64,000 bases of DNA from Prunella strophiata (lineage: Eukaryota; Chordata; Aves; Passeriformes; Prunellidae): positions 13,122,348 through 13,186,347 of the forward strand of contig JAZBQD010000013.1 of the NCBI GenBank assembly GCA_036583965.1, written 5' to 3'. Below the pieces are notes generated by a model. It saw nothing but the letters and a program-made list of their open reading frames with translations, searched no databases and had not been told where the DNA came from. Positions 24,281 to 43,880 of this stretch are shown piece by piece. The translations under genes and the position numbers were made by a program. Positions within the stretch are counted from its first letter, which is position 1. Every line of letters begins with the position of its first letter.

Positions 24281-26815
24281 CAGCAGGAGTGGCACTGCCT
24301 TTGGGGACAGCCCTGAACACCCAGCCCAGTCACACTGCTGTCCCAGCTCTCCTTCAAGCCTGCTTTGGCCCTGTCCCTGCAGCCCCAAATGTGCCAGGCC
24401 CAGCTGCCCTTGTGTGGGTGCAGGACACCTGTCCCAGGAGCCCTGGCTGTGCCAGCCAGGAGCAGTGACAACACAAATCCAGGTGGGGACCAGCAGCAGA
24501 AACCACCAGAGCTCTGACCTTGCTGGTAACCCCTCCGTGTGCTCTGCTCTAATTCTGTCCAGTTCTCTGTTCCCCAGGTCTGGCAGGGAGAGAACAAAAG
24601 GTTGGCACTTACCCACCCCCTCCAGCTCTGCCACCCACGGCTCCAGGGCATCCTCCCCCCTTGGGGACAGTCCTGCACCCATCCTGCTGTCCATCAGGCC
24701 TCTCCTAGCCCAGCTGCAATTCCCTGACAGCTTTACTTGCAAATTCCCTCTCTGCCCAGCTCATGCTAAGAACCTTAATATTCCTGCAGATTCAGAAAGG
24801 GGATTTCCAACAAGCATTAGGAAAATTAAACTTCTCAAGAGCTGTCTCAATCTGACAAGCTATTTCTGGCTCTTTAAAGTACAGTAAGTGAAAATATTAA
24901 AATGGGGGATGGGGAAGCTGTAGTGAGCAAAGGATGAATTAGAGCAGAAACGAGGGCAGGCAGTGCTGGACACACCTAAGGCACCTATACCTGTGCACAT
25001 ACACCCACACCTGTATTCACAGGCACAGAAATAGCTGAGTAGGAGCTGTTTAAGGCCTCCTGCTGCCTTGGAGCAGGAAATCACCATCTCCCAGCCCTTG
25101 CCTGCATCCAAAGCCACAGCAGCTGATAACACCAATGAGGGTGAGAGGCATTCCCTGGGGGATTTGGGCTTTGCAGCCCACCCAGAGCCCCCCTGGCAGC
25201 AGGTTGGGACAGGACACAGCCTCTGGGGCTGGGAGACAGGGAGGGCACAGTCCAGGCCTCCCCAGGCTGGCCTGGGACACTGGGCTCACCAGAACTCCTG
25301 CTGGAGGTGGCACCAGTGTCCCCAGCTGGGGCTGCTCCCTGGGTGCACCTCCCAAACCCCAGGGATGTGTGTGTGTCCTGCTGCTCCCTCCCCAACAGGG
25401 CAGGCTGCAAAGTGCCCCCGAGTCCCAGCTCAGCCATCCCTGTCCCCCTTTGCTCCTTCCTGCCCCTCTCTGCTGCTCTCCCTTTGTGCATCCCCTTCAG
25501 AGCCCACACCCCAGGGGAGGAGAGGCTGTTTATAGCCCAGGTCACTGCAGGGGAGGGTGAGAAGCTGAACCAGGCTTTCAAGATGTAAGGGTGTGACTCC
25601 GAAGGAGGAGATGATGTTATTTTCTTTAGGAGCATCAGAGTGGCAAAATTTAGCTGTTGGCAAATTTCTCAGTAGCCTGGCCTGACTCTTGCTCTAAAAC
25701 CTGGAAATTTCCCCTGGTTTGAGGCCTGATTTGAGTGCTGATGCTCAGCTGGTCTGTCTGTCTGTCTGTCCTCCCTCTTCTTTGCAGCAATCCTCCCCAG
25801 CAGCCTCACAAATCCCATTACACTTGGGTTAAAGAGCACCCTGCAATTAAAGCCCCTCCTCACGGGTGCAGCAGGAGTGGGGGACACCAGCTCTGCAGAA
25901 GATGAGGGCACAAAACAATTAGAAGAGATGATTAAAATCCTATGGTTCCTCAGGGGCTGGGGTGATTGTGCAAGGACTGTGCAGTGCAATGAAAAAAAAT
26001 CCTTCTGAGCTTGCCCTTGCAGCCTGCCAAAAATGCCTCTCCAGCTGCATCAGCTGGTCTTGCAGAAGACAATTACTGAGAGCTGTATTGAAGTCAAGGC
26101 TGTGTGGAGAGCTTGGTACAGAGTAAGACCTGATCAATACACAGGATTTTTCACTATTGCAGAATTCCTTGCAGGCTGATAGCACTTATTTAAGGGAGAA
26201 ACACTGATTTGCCCTTGGTGTCCTGACGGGCAGCACAGGAGGGAATGCCAAATGCTAAGAGCAGAGCTATTGATCAGCCTGAGAGAGGGGGCTGATGCAA
26301 GAGAGCTGTAAAAAGTTACTCATGGCCAAGAGGAGCACAGTGATTTAGGGGTTTGGCTTGGTGGTAACAGGATGGAAAATGTGTGTCCACAGCCATCAAA
26401 GGATTTGCTGAAGAAATAGGGAGACATGAGCTACAACTGTACAGGAGGGTGAGCTCTTCATGGACACAGATGATGCTGGGCTGGACTCAGCCAGTGTGCT
26501 GACCTAGGCATGCTCAGGGACAGTGCAAGGACAGCCCCCTTCCTTCTGTCCTTCCTTCTGCTCCACTCTGCTCCTCTGCACTCACTGAGCTCAGGAAAAT
26601 GGGACTCACTCATCTCTGCAGCCTCATATCATCAGGGCTGAGTAGTGAAATTCCTTGGATTGCTTTTTATGTCATTAGTGCATTAACTGACTGGAGGAAG
26701 CTCTAATTTAATTACCAGGAACACAGGCCTGAACATGAATAAGCACAGTCCTGTCACACTTCAGAGCTGCAGCCTTCTGGTGCTGGGGACACTGATCTGG
26801 GCTCTGCCAGGTGCC
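24281..26815. other. Intergenic sequence, nothing recognised apart from a short TCTG run
   Basis: This is single-copy sequence between two arrays. It has a (TCTG)n microsatellite at 25752-25770 and a short TG run near 25366. Overlapping ORFs in the GC-rich 25.1-25.6 kb part show no recognisable family and occur on both strands. Confidence 0.55.
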
Positions 26816-26860
26816 AGAGAGCTGCTGGCACCCAGGCAGGGCTGGCCAGCATGGACAGGG

Positions 26861-29800
26861 CTGGGGAACTCAGGCACACACAGAGCTGGTACCCAACCAG
26901 CACAGGGTGGGGAATTGAGGCACACACAGAGCTGGTACCCAACCAGCACAGGCTGGGGAATTGAGGCACACACAGAGCTGGTACCCAGGCAGCACAGGCT
27001 GGGGAATTGAGGCACACAGAGCTGGTACCCAGGCAGCACAGGCTGGGGAACTCAGGCACACAGAGCTGGTACCCAGGCAGCACAGGCTGGGGAACTCAGG
27101 CACACAGAGCTGGTACCCAGGCAGCACAGGCTGGGGAATTGAGGCACACAGAGCTGGTACCCAGGCAGCACAGGCTGGGGAATTGAGGCACACAGAGCTG
27201 GTACCCAGGCAGCACAGGCTGGGGAACTCAGGCACACAGAGCTGGTAGCCAGGCAGCACAGGGTGGGGAATTGAGGCACACAGAGCTGGTACCCAGGCAG
27301 CACAGGCTGGGGAATTGAGGCACACAGAGCTGGTACCCAACCAGCACAGGCTGGGGAATTGAGGCACACAGAGCTGGTACCCAACCAGCACAGGCTGGGG
27401 AACTCAGGCACACACAGAGCTGGTACCCAGGCAGCACAGGCTGGGGAACTCAGGCACACACAGAGCTGGTACCCAGGCAGCACAGGCTGGGGAACTCAGG
27501 CACACAGAGCTGGTACCCAGGCAGCACAGGCTGGGGAATTGAGGCACACAGAGCTGGTACCCAGGCAGCACAGGCTGGGGAATTGAGGCACACAGAGCTG
27601 GTACCCAACCAGCACAGGCTGGGGAACTCAGGCACACAGAGCTGGTACCCAGGCAGCACAGGGTGGGGAATTGAGGCACACAGAGCTGGTACCCAGGCAG
27701 CACAGGCTGGGGAACTCAGGCACACAGAGCTGGTACCCAGGCAGCACAGGCTGGGGAATTGAGGCACACAGAGCTGGTACCCAGGCAGCACAGGCTGGGG
27801 AACTCAGGCACACAGAGCTGGTACCCAACCAGCACAGGCTGGGGAATTGAGGCACACAGAGCTGGTACCCAGGCAGCACAGGCTGGGGAATTGAGGCACA
27901 CACAGAGCTGGTACCCAGGCAGCACAGGCTGGGGAATTGAGGCACACACAGAGCTGGTACCCAACCAGCACAGGCTGGGGAACTCAGGCACACAGAGCTG
28001 GTACCCAGGCAGCACAGGCTGGGGAATTGAGGCACACAGAGCTGGTACCCAGGCAGCACAGGCTGGGGAATTGAGGCACACAGAGCTGGTACCCAACCAG
28101 CACAGGCTGGGGAACTCAGGCACACAGAGCTGGTACCCAGGCAGCACAGGCTGGGGAATTGAGGCACACAGAGCTGGTACCCAGGCAGCACAGGCTGGGG
28201 AACTCAGGCACACAGAGCTGGTACCCAGGCAGCACAGGCTGGGGAACTCAGGCACACAGAGCTGGTACCCAGGCAGCACAGGCTGGGGAACTCAGGCACA
28301 CAGAGCTGGTACCCAACCAGCACAGGCTGGGGAATTGAGGCACACAGAGCTGGTACCCAGGCACCACAGGCTGGGGAATTGAGGCACACACAGAGCTGGT
28401 ACCCAGGCAGCACAGGCTGGGGAATTGAGGCACACAGAGCTGGTACCCAGGCAGCACAGGCTGGGGAATTGAGGCACACACAGAGCTGGTACCCAGGCAG
28501 CACAGGCTGGGGAACTCAGGCACACACAGAGCTGGTACCCAGGCAGCACAGGCTGGGGAATTGAGGCACACAGAGCTGGTACCCAACCAGCACAGGCTGG
28601 GGAACTCAGGCACACAGAGCTGGTACCCAGGCAGCACAGGCTGGGGAACTCAGGCACACACAGAGCTGGTACCCAGGCAGCACAGGCTGGGGAACTCAGG
28701 CACACAGAGCTGGTACCCAACCAGCACAGGCTGGGGAACTCAGGCACACAGAGCTGGTACCCAGGCAGCACAGGCTGGGGAACTCAGGCACACAGAGCTG
28801 GTACCCAACCAGCACAGGCTGGGGAACTCAGGCACACAGAGCTGGTACCCAACCAGCACAGGCTGGGGAATTGAGGCACACACAGAGCTGGTACCCAGGC
28901 AGCACAGGCTGGGGAATTGAGGCACACACAGAGCTGGTACCCAGGCAGCACAGGCTGGGGAATTGAGGCACACACAGAGCTGGTACCCAGGCAGCACAGG
29001 CTGGGGAACTCAGGCACACAGAGCTGGTACCCAGGCAGCACAGGCTGGGGAACTCAGGCACACACAGAGCTGGTAGCCAGGCAGCACAGGCTGGGGAATT
29101 GAGGCACACAGAGCTGGTACCCAGGCAGCACAGGCTGGGGAATTCAGGCACACAGAGCTGGTACCCAACCAGCACAGGCTGGGGAATTGAGGCACACAGA
29201 GCTGGTACCCAACCAGCACAGGCTGGGGAATTGAGGCACACAGAGCTGGTACCCAACCAGCACAGGCTGGGGAATTGAGGCACACAGAGCTGGTACCCAA
29301 CCAGCACAGGCTGGGGAACTCAGGCACACAGAGCTGGTACCCAGGCAGCACAGGCTGGGGAATTGAGGCACACACAGAGCTGGTACCCAACCAGCACAGG
29401 CTGGGGAACTCAGGCACACAGAGCTGGTACCCAACCAGCACAGGCTGGGGAACTCAGGCACACAGAGCTGGTACCCAACCAGCACAGGCTGGGGAATTGA
29501 GGCACACAGAGCTGGTACCCAGGCAGCACAGGCTGGGGAACTCAGGCACACAGAGCTGGTACCCAGGCACACAGGCTGGGGAACTCAGGCACACACAGAG
29601 CTGGTAGCCAGGCAGCACAGGCTGGGGAATTGAGGCACACAGAGCTGGTACCCAGGCAGCACAGGCTGGGGAACTCAGGCACACAGAGCTGGTACCCAGG
29701 CAGCACAGGGTGGGGAATTGAGGCACACACAGAGCTGGTACCCAACCAGCACAGGCTGGGGAATTGAGGCACACAGAGCTGGTACCCAACCAGCACAGGC

Positions 29801-30102
29801 TGGGGAATTGAGGCACACAGAGCTGGTACCCAGGCAGCACAGGCTGGGGAATTGAGGCACACACAGAGCTGGTACCCAACCAGCACAGGCTGGGGAACTC
29901 AGGCACACAGAGCTGGTACCCAACCAGCACAGGCTGGGGAATTGAGGCACACAGAGCTGGTACCCAGGCAGCACAGGCTGGGGAATTGAGGCACACAGAG
30001 CTGGTACCCAACCAGCACAGGCTGGGGAACTCAGGCACACAGAGCTGGTACCCAACCAGCACAGGCTGGGGAATTGAGGCACACAGAGCTGGTACCCAGG
30101 CA
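26861..30102. repeat. 3.2-kb minisatellite of 44/46-bp units, about 73 copies
   Basis: The unit is CACACAGAGCTGGTACCCAG, then GCAGCACAGG, then CTGGGGAATTGAGG. Three variable sites are shuffled between units: CCAGGCAG or CCAACCAG, AATTGAGG or AACTCAGG, and one extra CA giving 46-bp units. Nearly every unit contains GGTACC (a KpnI site). Rarer markers include GGGTGG (near 26906, 27261, 27661, 29709) and GGTAGCC (near 27246, 29073, 29604). The array ends abruptly near 30102 (CCCAGGCAAACACTGC). Confidence 0.96.
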
Positions 30103-32860
30103 AACACTGCTCAGAAAGGTGCTTGAGCAGATGGCTGGCTCGGTAAGGGCATAAGCAGGGCCCACCTGGGAGCTTTCCAGCAGAAATGAACTGGAAGCAG
30201 AACACAAATCCTGTCTGCTCAGCACTTTGCAGTGATCCCTACCTTGGTCTAGAGCTCTCCTGTCCTCAGGGGAGGCTCAAGCTGCAGCCAGCCAGGGCAG
30301 GGAGGGGTGGCTGGTGCAGTGTGGGGAGCTGGGGCTGGCACCTGTCCTGCAGGACACACCTGTCCCCCCTGACAGCTCTGCTTTCTGGTGGCACTGCCCT
30401 GCTGGCAGTGAGGTGTGTGGCTGCAGGGCTCCGGGGCTGTGCAGGGAGGGGCTCTGGCACCACAATGAACATGTAGAAACATGTGACAGAGTTCCTGGGC
30501 TTTCAGGACTAAATAAATTCATCTCTGGGAGATTTTTAAATGCTTGAGGCGTTTTCTAAACGCACCATTTGGCAGCGATGGCTCCTTCCCCGAGCTCATT
30601 CCTCAGTGATGTTGCTGGACTTTGATCAATACCAGCCTGAGTCCAGCTCTCTCTCCTCGGTGACACAAGTGAGAGGCTCTTCCAGGCTGTACCACACGAG
30701 TCCTTTAGCTCTCACTGAGGAGCTTCCTACAGCAGAGCAGCCCCTGGGGCCACGGGAGACTGAGAGCTGGCAGTCCTGGAGAAACTGAGCTGCACAGAGC
30801 TGAACTGAAGTGTCTCCAGGGGGCTCGTTTCATTTACATCCCATTCATTACAGAAACGAGGTGTGAAAGCAGTTTCTAGAGCTACTTGGTGCAGGCTGCA
30901 CATAGAATTAATACCCATTCTGGTTTTTAAAGTCAACTCCAGAGAAGTCTTGTTTCAAACCAATTATTTAGCTGCATTGCTCACACTTTGAACTCACTGG
31001 TGTTTAATGCAGCTGGGTCTAAACCACCATATATTTAAGACTGCTGAAGGGGAAGCTTTTAAAATGAAAGAAGAGAGTAAAGAACCAGCTTACCTGATTT
31101 ATGGGACCATTGAGTTTCTACTCCTGATTGTATTCATGCATAAAGTCTCTAAAAAGAGCCAAACTGTATCAGATAAATTTTCTTGTTTTTAAACATGCCT
31201 CAATCAGTCTACTCACAGGAAGAGAGACTCAAACATGAAAACAAGAGGCAACTGCAAAGAAGAAAACAATAAGGTAATTAATAACTCTCACAGGAGAGTG
31301 CTTGCTGTCAGCAGGGCTCTTTATCAGGTTCAAGAGATTGCCAGTGGGAGCCACAGCTGCAAAGCATTAGGTGTGTGCAGCTCATAAACACCAGCACTGC
31401 TTTAATGATGGGGAACAGGATTTAAGGCCTCATGTTTGCCAGCTGGGATCTCAGCTGATTGCCTGAAACACGGAATTCCTCCCTGGGATGCTCCAAGGTG
31501 CAGAGGGTTTTGCTGAGTGGAGTGAGCCCTGTGCAGTGCAAAAAGGGAATGTACACAACACCCCCTCCCAAACATACATACATGCACAAATCTCTCCAGG
31601 AAGTTGATTATTCTGCTATTAGCAGATTAATTAGGGTGTTTGCCTTGCATACAGGTGGCCACAGGTCACTCAGGATCCTGCACAGTGGGGCTGTGCCATG
31701 GATTTGCAGTGACTCTGGGCACATCACCCACGCTGGGCTCCCAGGTCAGTAAGGAACACACCTTGCTCAGAGCCCTGTGAGGTCCATGGCAAAGAGCACT
31801 CCAAACTCTGCACTGTTTATAGCCCTGCCCTATGGACCAGGGCTATGCACACACAGGCAGCTCTGAGCAAGCAGACAGGCACAGATCTGCGTGGCAGGAT
31901 CCTCAGTGCTGCAGCTGGAGGCTGTTTGTCCTCAGAGAACATTGCTGGGCTTTGTGCTACCAGAGGAACTTGCTGTTTGCTGCTGCTGTTCCCCAGAGGC
32001 AGCTGATGCAGCAATCTGATGTAGCAGAGCACTTGTGACAGGCTTCTCCCAGCATGGACTGTACCTGCTCCTCCCCAGCAGGGACACTGGCCACGCACTG
32101 CCACCCTGGGAAGGCAGACTGCACTCACACCTCGGCTCTGCTGGGCTCCAGAGACACCTGGGCACTGTCACCCTGCCTGCCCCACTGCAGACACCACGTC
32201 CTGATGTGCAAAAAGCACCCAAAACAGCCCCAGGGCTGGAGGCAAGGCTGGGCTGGACCTGCGGGGCGGCTGCCAGGCTGTGCTGCAGCACCAAGGCTGC
32301 TTCCCTCACCTGAGAGCTCAGCCAGAGCTTGTCTGGACCCTGCACTGTGCTGTCACTGCTGCACCTGGTCCTGCACTGCTGCACCTGGTCCTGCACTGCT
32401 GCACCTGGTCCTGCACTGTGCTGGCACTGCTGCACCTGGTCCTGCACTGGGTCACCCAAGCACTGGGTCACCCAGCCAGGTGCTGAAAGAAAGCAAAGAG
32501 CATCTGACCTCCAAAGCACTGGGCTCATTTGCTCTGTTTACTCACCTACTCCCCTAAAAGGTGTACAGCCAAATGTGGATCCTCCCAGAGAAGAAAAGCA
32601 GAACCCAAACCCAGACACTCACATATTGGCTTTCAGGCTGGAAACAAAGCATGTGGATTTATTTGCACATACATTTGTGGCATGACATGTTGCTGGTGCT
32701 GCATGTTCTCCCCCAGCAGTGCTCAGGGTACAGTTCTGTGAGTAGATTGTGCCTCCTGGATCCATCAAAGCACTCATGTCTGTATTGCTGCCAGGCTCTC
32801 CCAGGGCAAACGCTCTGACAGCAAAAGGAAAGAGGCGTTCGGAGTAGGAAAAAAAGATGA
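30103..32860. other. Intergenic sequence before the TMEM132D 3' end
   Basis: No gene was recognised. It includes a small tandem repeat at 32354-32475, annotated separately. The remainder is single copy with short, unrelated ORFs on both strands. Confidence 0.55.
32354..32475. repeat. Short tandem repeats (20-bp x4, 15/16-bp x2)
   Basis: CACTGCTGCACCTGGTCCTG occurs four times (32354-32413 and 32425-32444), with an 11-bp interruption before the last copy. Two copies of CACTGGGTCACCCA follow directly. Confidence 0.9.
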
Positions 32861-32878
32861 AGCCACTAAAATGCAAAT

Positions 32879-32884
32879 TTTATT
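32879..32884 (-). terminator. Candidate TMEM132D polyadenylation signal
   Basis: The + strand shows TTTATT, which is AATAAA on the minus strand, preceded in transcription by a strongly AT-rich segment (TATATATATTTATAAAC). Alternative hexamers are at 33853-33858, 34117-34122 and 32658-32663. Confidence 0.4.
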
Positions 32885-34493
32885 CACAGTTGGCATGTTT
32901 ATAAATATATATATTACATTCTTACAATCTACAGTACATTCTAAATATAGAGGGATTCAATCTAAGTGTTTGTGGGAGGGCGGGTGTGTATTAAACTGAG
33001 CAACCTAGATTCAATGATGGAAGACTTAACAAAAAGGGGGCAAGGACTTACTCCAGAAAATAAAGGGGAACTTGAAATATTTTTCCATATAAAATCCATT
33101 ACCTGGATTTTAGTTAGTGCTTTGGCACTTTGCCACTGGCCTTTGGAGGCTGCTGTTGGACCTCACAAGACATGTCCTGGTTTGAGGCTGGAGGGCACGT
33201 CGGGTTGGAAGGGTAATCACTGAAATCCTACTGTATGTACATCCTTATCAGAAGAAAACAGAAGATAATCATCACCCCTGGGAGAAACAAATGTTATCTG
33301 CTGAGTTTAGCTGTGCAGGGCTCAATGCTGAACGTGCAGCTCTCCCCTGTGACCTCCCAGTGCCCTCTGAACGTGCTGGGCTAAGGAGGGGGGCACAAGA
33401 ACAGAACCCCCCCACCTCCCCCAGAGGAGGGGATGGACCAAGGGGCAGCTGCTGGTGGTGGCCAGTTCAGCACAGGTGGCACTGAGCCTGGGGACAGGGG
33501 CCAGCTTTGGCAAGGGACAGAGGGAAGGCCAGGACAGCGTGGTGCAGCAGGGCTGTGCTCAGCAGGAGCAGTCCCTGGGGGAGTGAGTGTGCAGGGAAGG
33601 GAGGGGAGGGAGCAGAGCTTCCAAGGCTGACTGATCTGGGAAGTGCCCTCAGGATACCAGATGGGGAGCTCCAGGGAAAGGGCTGGGAATACAAATCCAA
33701 AACAGGACAATCAAACAAAGCGGGCTTTTAAAAATAGCTCATTCTCTCAAACTTTCCAAAAGACCTTCCTTAACATGAGTGATAGTCTGAGTATAGATCA
33801 TATCTTCTGCCTATTTTACAAATTAAGAAATACCGAAAATTGGCTGGCAAAGTTTATTACCTTGGCATCTACTTAAAAAGAGTTTCAGTTTGAACTGTAT
33901 CTGTGTATCCATTGTCAGTGCTTGGGAGGCAAACATGCTGGTTTGTAAACAGCCCAGTTACGCCTTTATCCCCTCCAGGCTCTTTGGAAACTCCTGACTC
34001 CTCAGCTCTGGGAGCTGCTTCGTTCACACTGTTGGTTTCTGTCAGCTTTAAATTAATGTTCCTGGGTGGATATTCTCTGCACGTGGCCTCAACGACATGC
34101 TCCTCTCATGGATCTATTTATTCTGAGACCAATCTTTTGCTTTTAACCAAAGCTTGCAATATTGAACAGTAGAGCTGTGTGAGCTTTGTAATATCCAAAC
34201 TGCACTGGAGTTTGTTATATTTATTGATTTCCTGGGAAAGCACAGAGAACGAGACCGTATTTTTTTCTAAGTTTTTTTTCATGTTATCGTGTATCAAAAA
34301 ACCACACACATCTCTCACTTCCATCTCTGAGCACAGAGAAGACTTGAATTTTAAGAGCTGTCCAGGATCTCTGCTCTCCCAGCTGCTTTTGGGTGGCTTC
34401 TTGGGGCTCCATTGAGTTATTATCCACCAGCTGATTCTTGTCAGAATACAATATTTTGCCCCAGTACCCAAAATTAAAGGCAGAAGGTGAGTG

Positions 34494-34526
34494 AAAAACA
34501 AACAAACGAACAAACCAAACCAAAAA
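34494..34526. repeat. (AAAC)n-like run in the TMEM132D 3' UTR
   Basis: AAAACAAACAAACGAACAAA and a short continuation follow within 20 bp of the TMEM132D stop codon. In the transcript it is a GUUU-type run. Confidence 0.7.
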
Positions 34527-34542
34527 AGTCTTTTGTGTCTCA

Positions 34543-43400
<8,858 letters not shown>

Positions 43401-43880
43401 CCCTGGGGGCTGTGCCACAGCTGGCACCCGGGGGCTGTGCCCTGGCCCTGGGGGCTGTGCCCTGGCCCTGGGGGCTGTGCCACAGCTGGCACCTGGGGGC
43501 TGTGCCCTGGCCCTGGGGGCTGTGCCCTGGCCCTGGGGGCTGTGCCCTGGCCCTGGGGGCTGTGCCACAGCTGGCACCTGGGGGCTGTGCCCTGGGGGCT
43601 GTGCCACAGCTGGCACCCTGGGGGCTGTGCCCTGGCCCTGGGGGCTGTGCCCTGGCCCTGGGGGCTGTGCCCTGGCCCTGGGGGCTGTGCCCTGGCCCTG
43701 GGGGCTGTGCCCTGGCCCTGGGGGCTGTGCCCTGGCCCTGGGGGCTGTGCCCTGGCCCTGGGGGCTGTCCCCAAGCTGGCACCCCGGGGGCTGTGCCCTG
43801 GCCCTGGGGGCTGTGCCCTGGCCCTGGGGGCTGTGCCACAGCTGGCACCCCGGGGGCTGTGCCCTGGCTGGTGCCCCAGG
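43401..43880. repeat. 20/25-bp GC-rich minisatellite
   Basis: The 20-bp unit CTGGGGGCTGTGCCCTGGCC repeats perfectly in long stretches (for example 43620-43770). It alternates with variants in which ACAGCTGGCACC replaces CTGGCC. Runs of five G occur every 20 bp on the + strand. The six-frame ORFs across it are stop-free by composition. Confidence 0.95.

Larger units (their letters stand above)
32860..34542 (-). other. TMEM132D: Probable TMEM132D 3' UTR
   Basis: This is about 1.7 kb downstream of the TMEM132D stop, AT-rich, without introns or arrays. An (AAAC)n-type run sits just past the stop (34494-34526 on +). It ends near an AATAAA (minus) at 32879-32884 in an AT-rich block. Another AATAAA at 32658-32663 could extend it by about 220 bp. 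Confidence 0.5.

Noticed and set aside
26861..30102. CRISPR-like array
   Set aside because: Units are contiguous without unique spacers and the context is vertebrate; it is a minisatellite.
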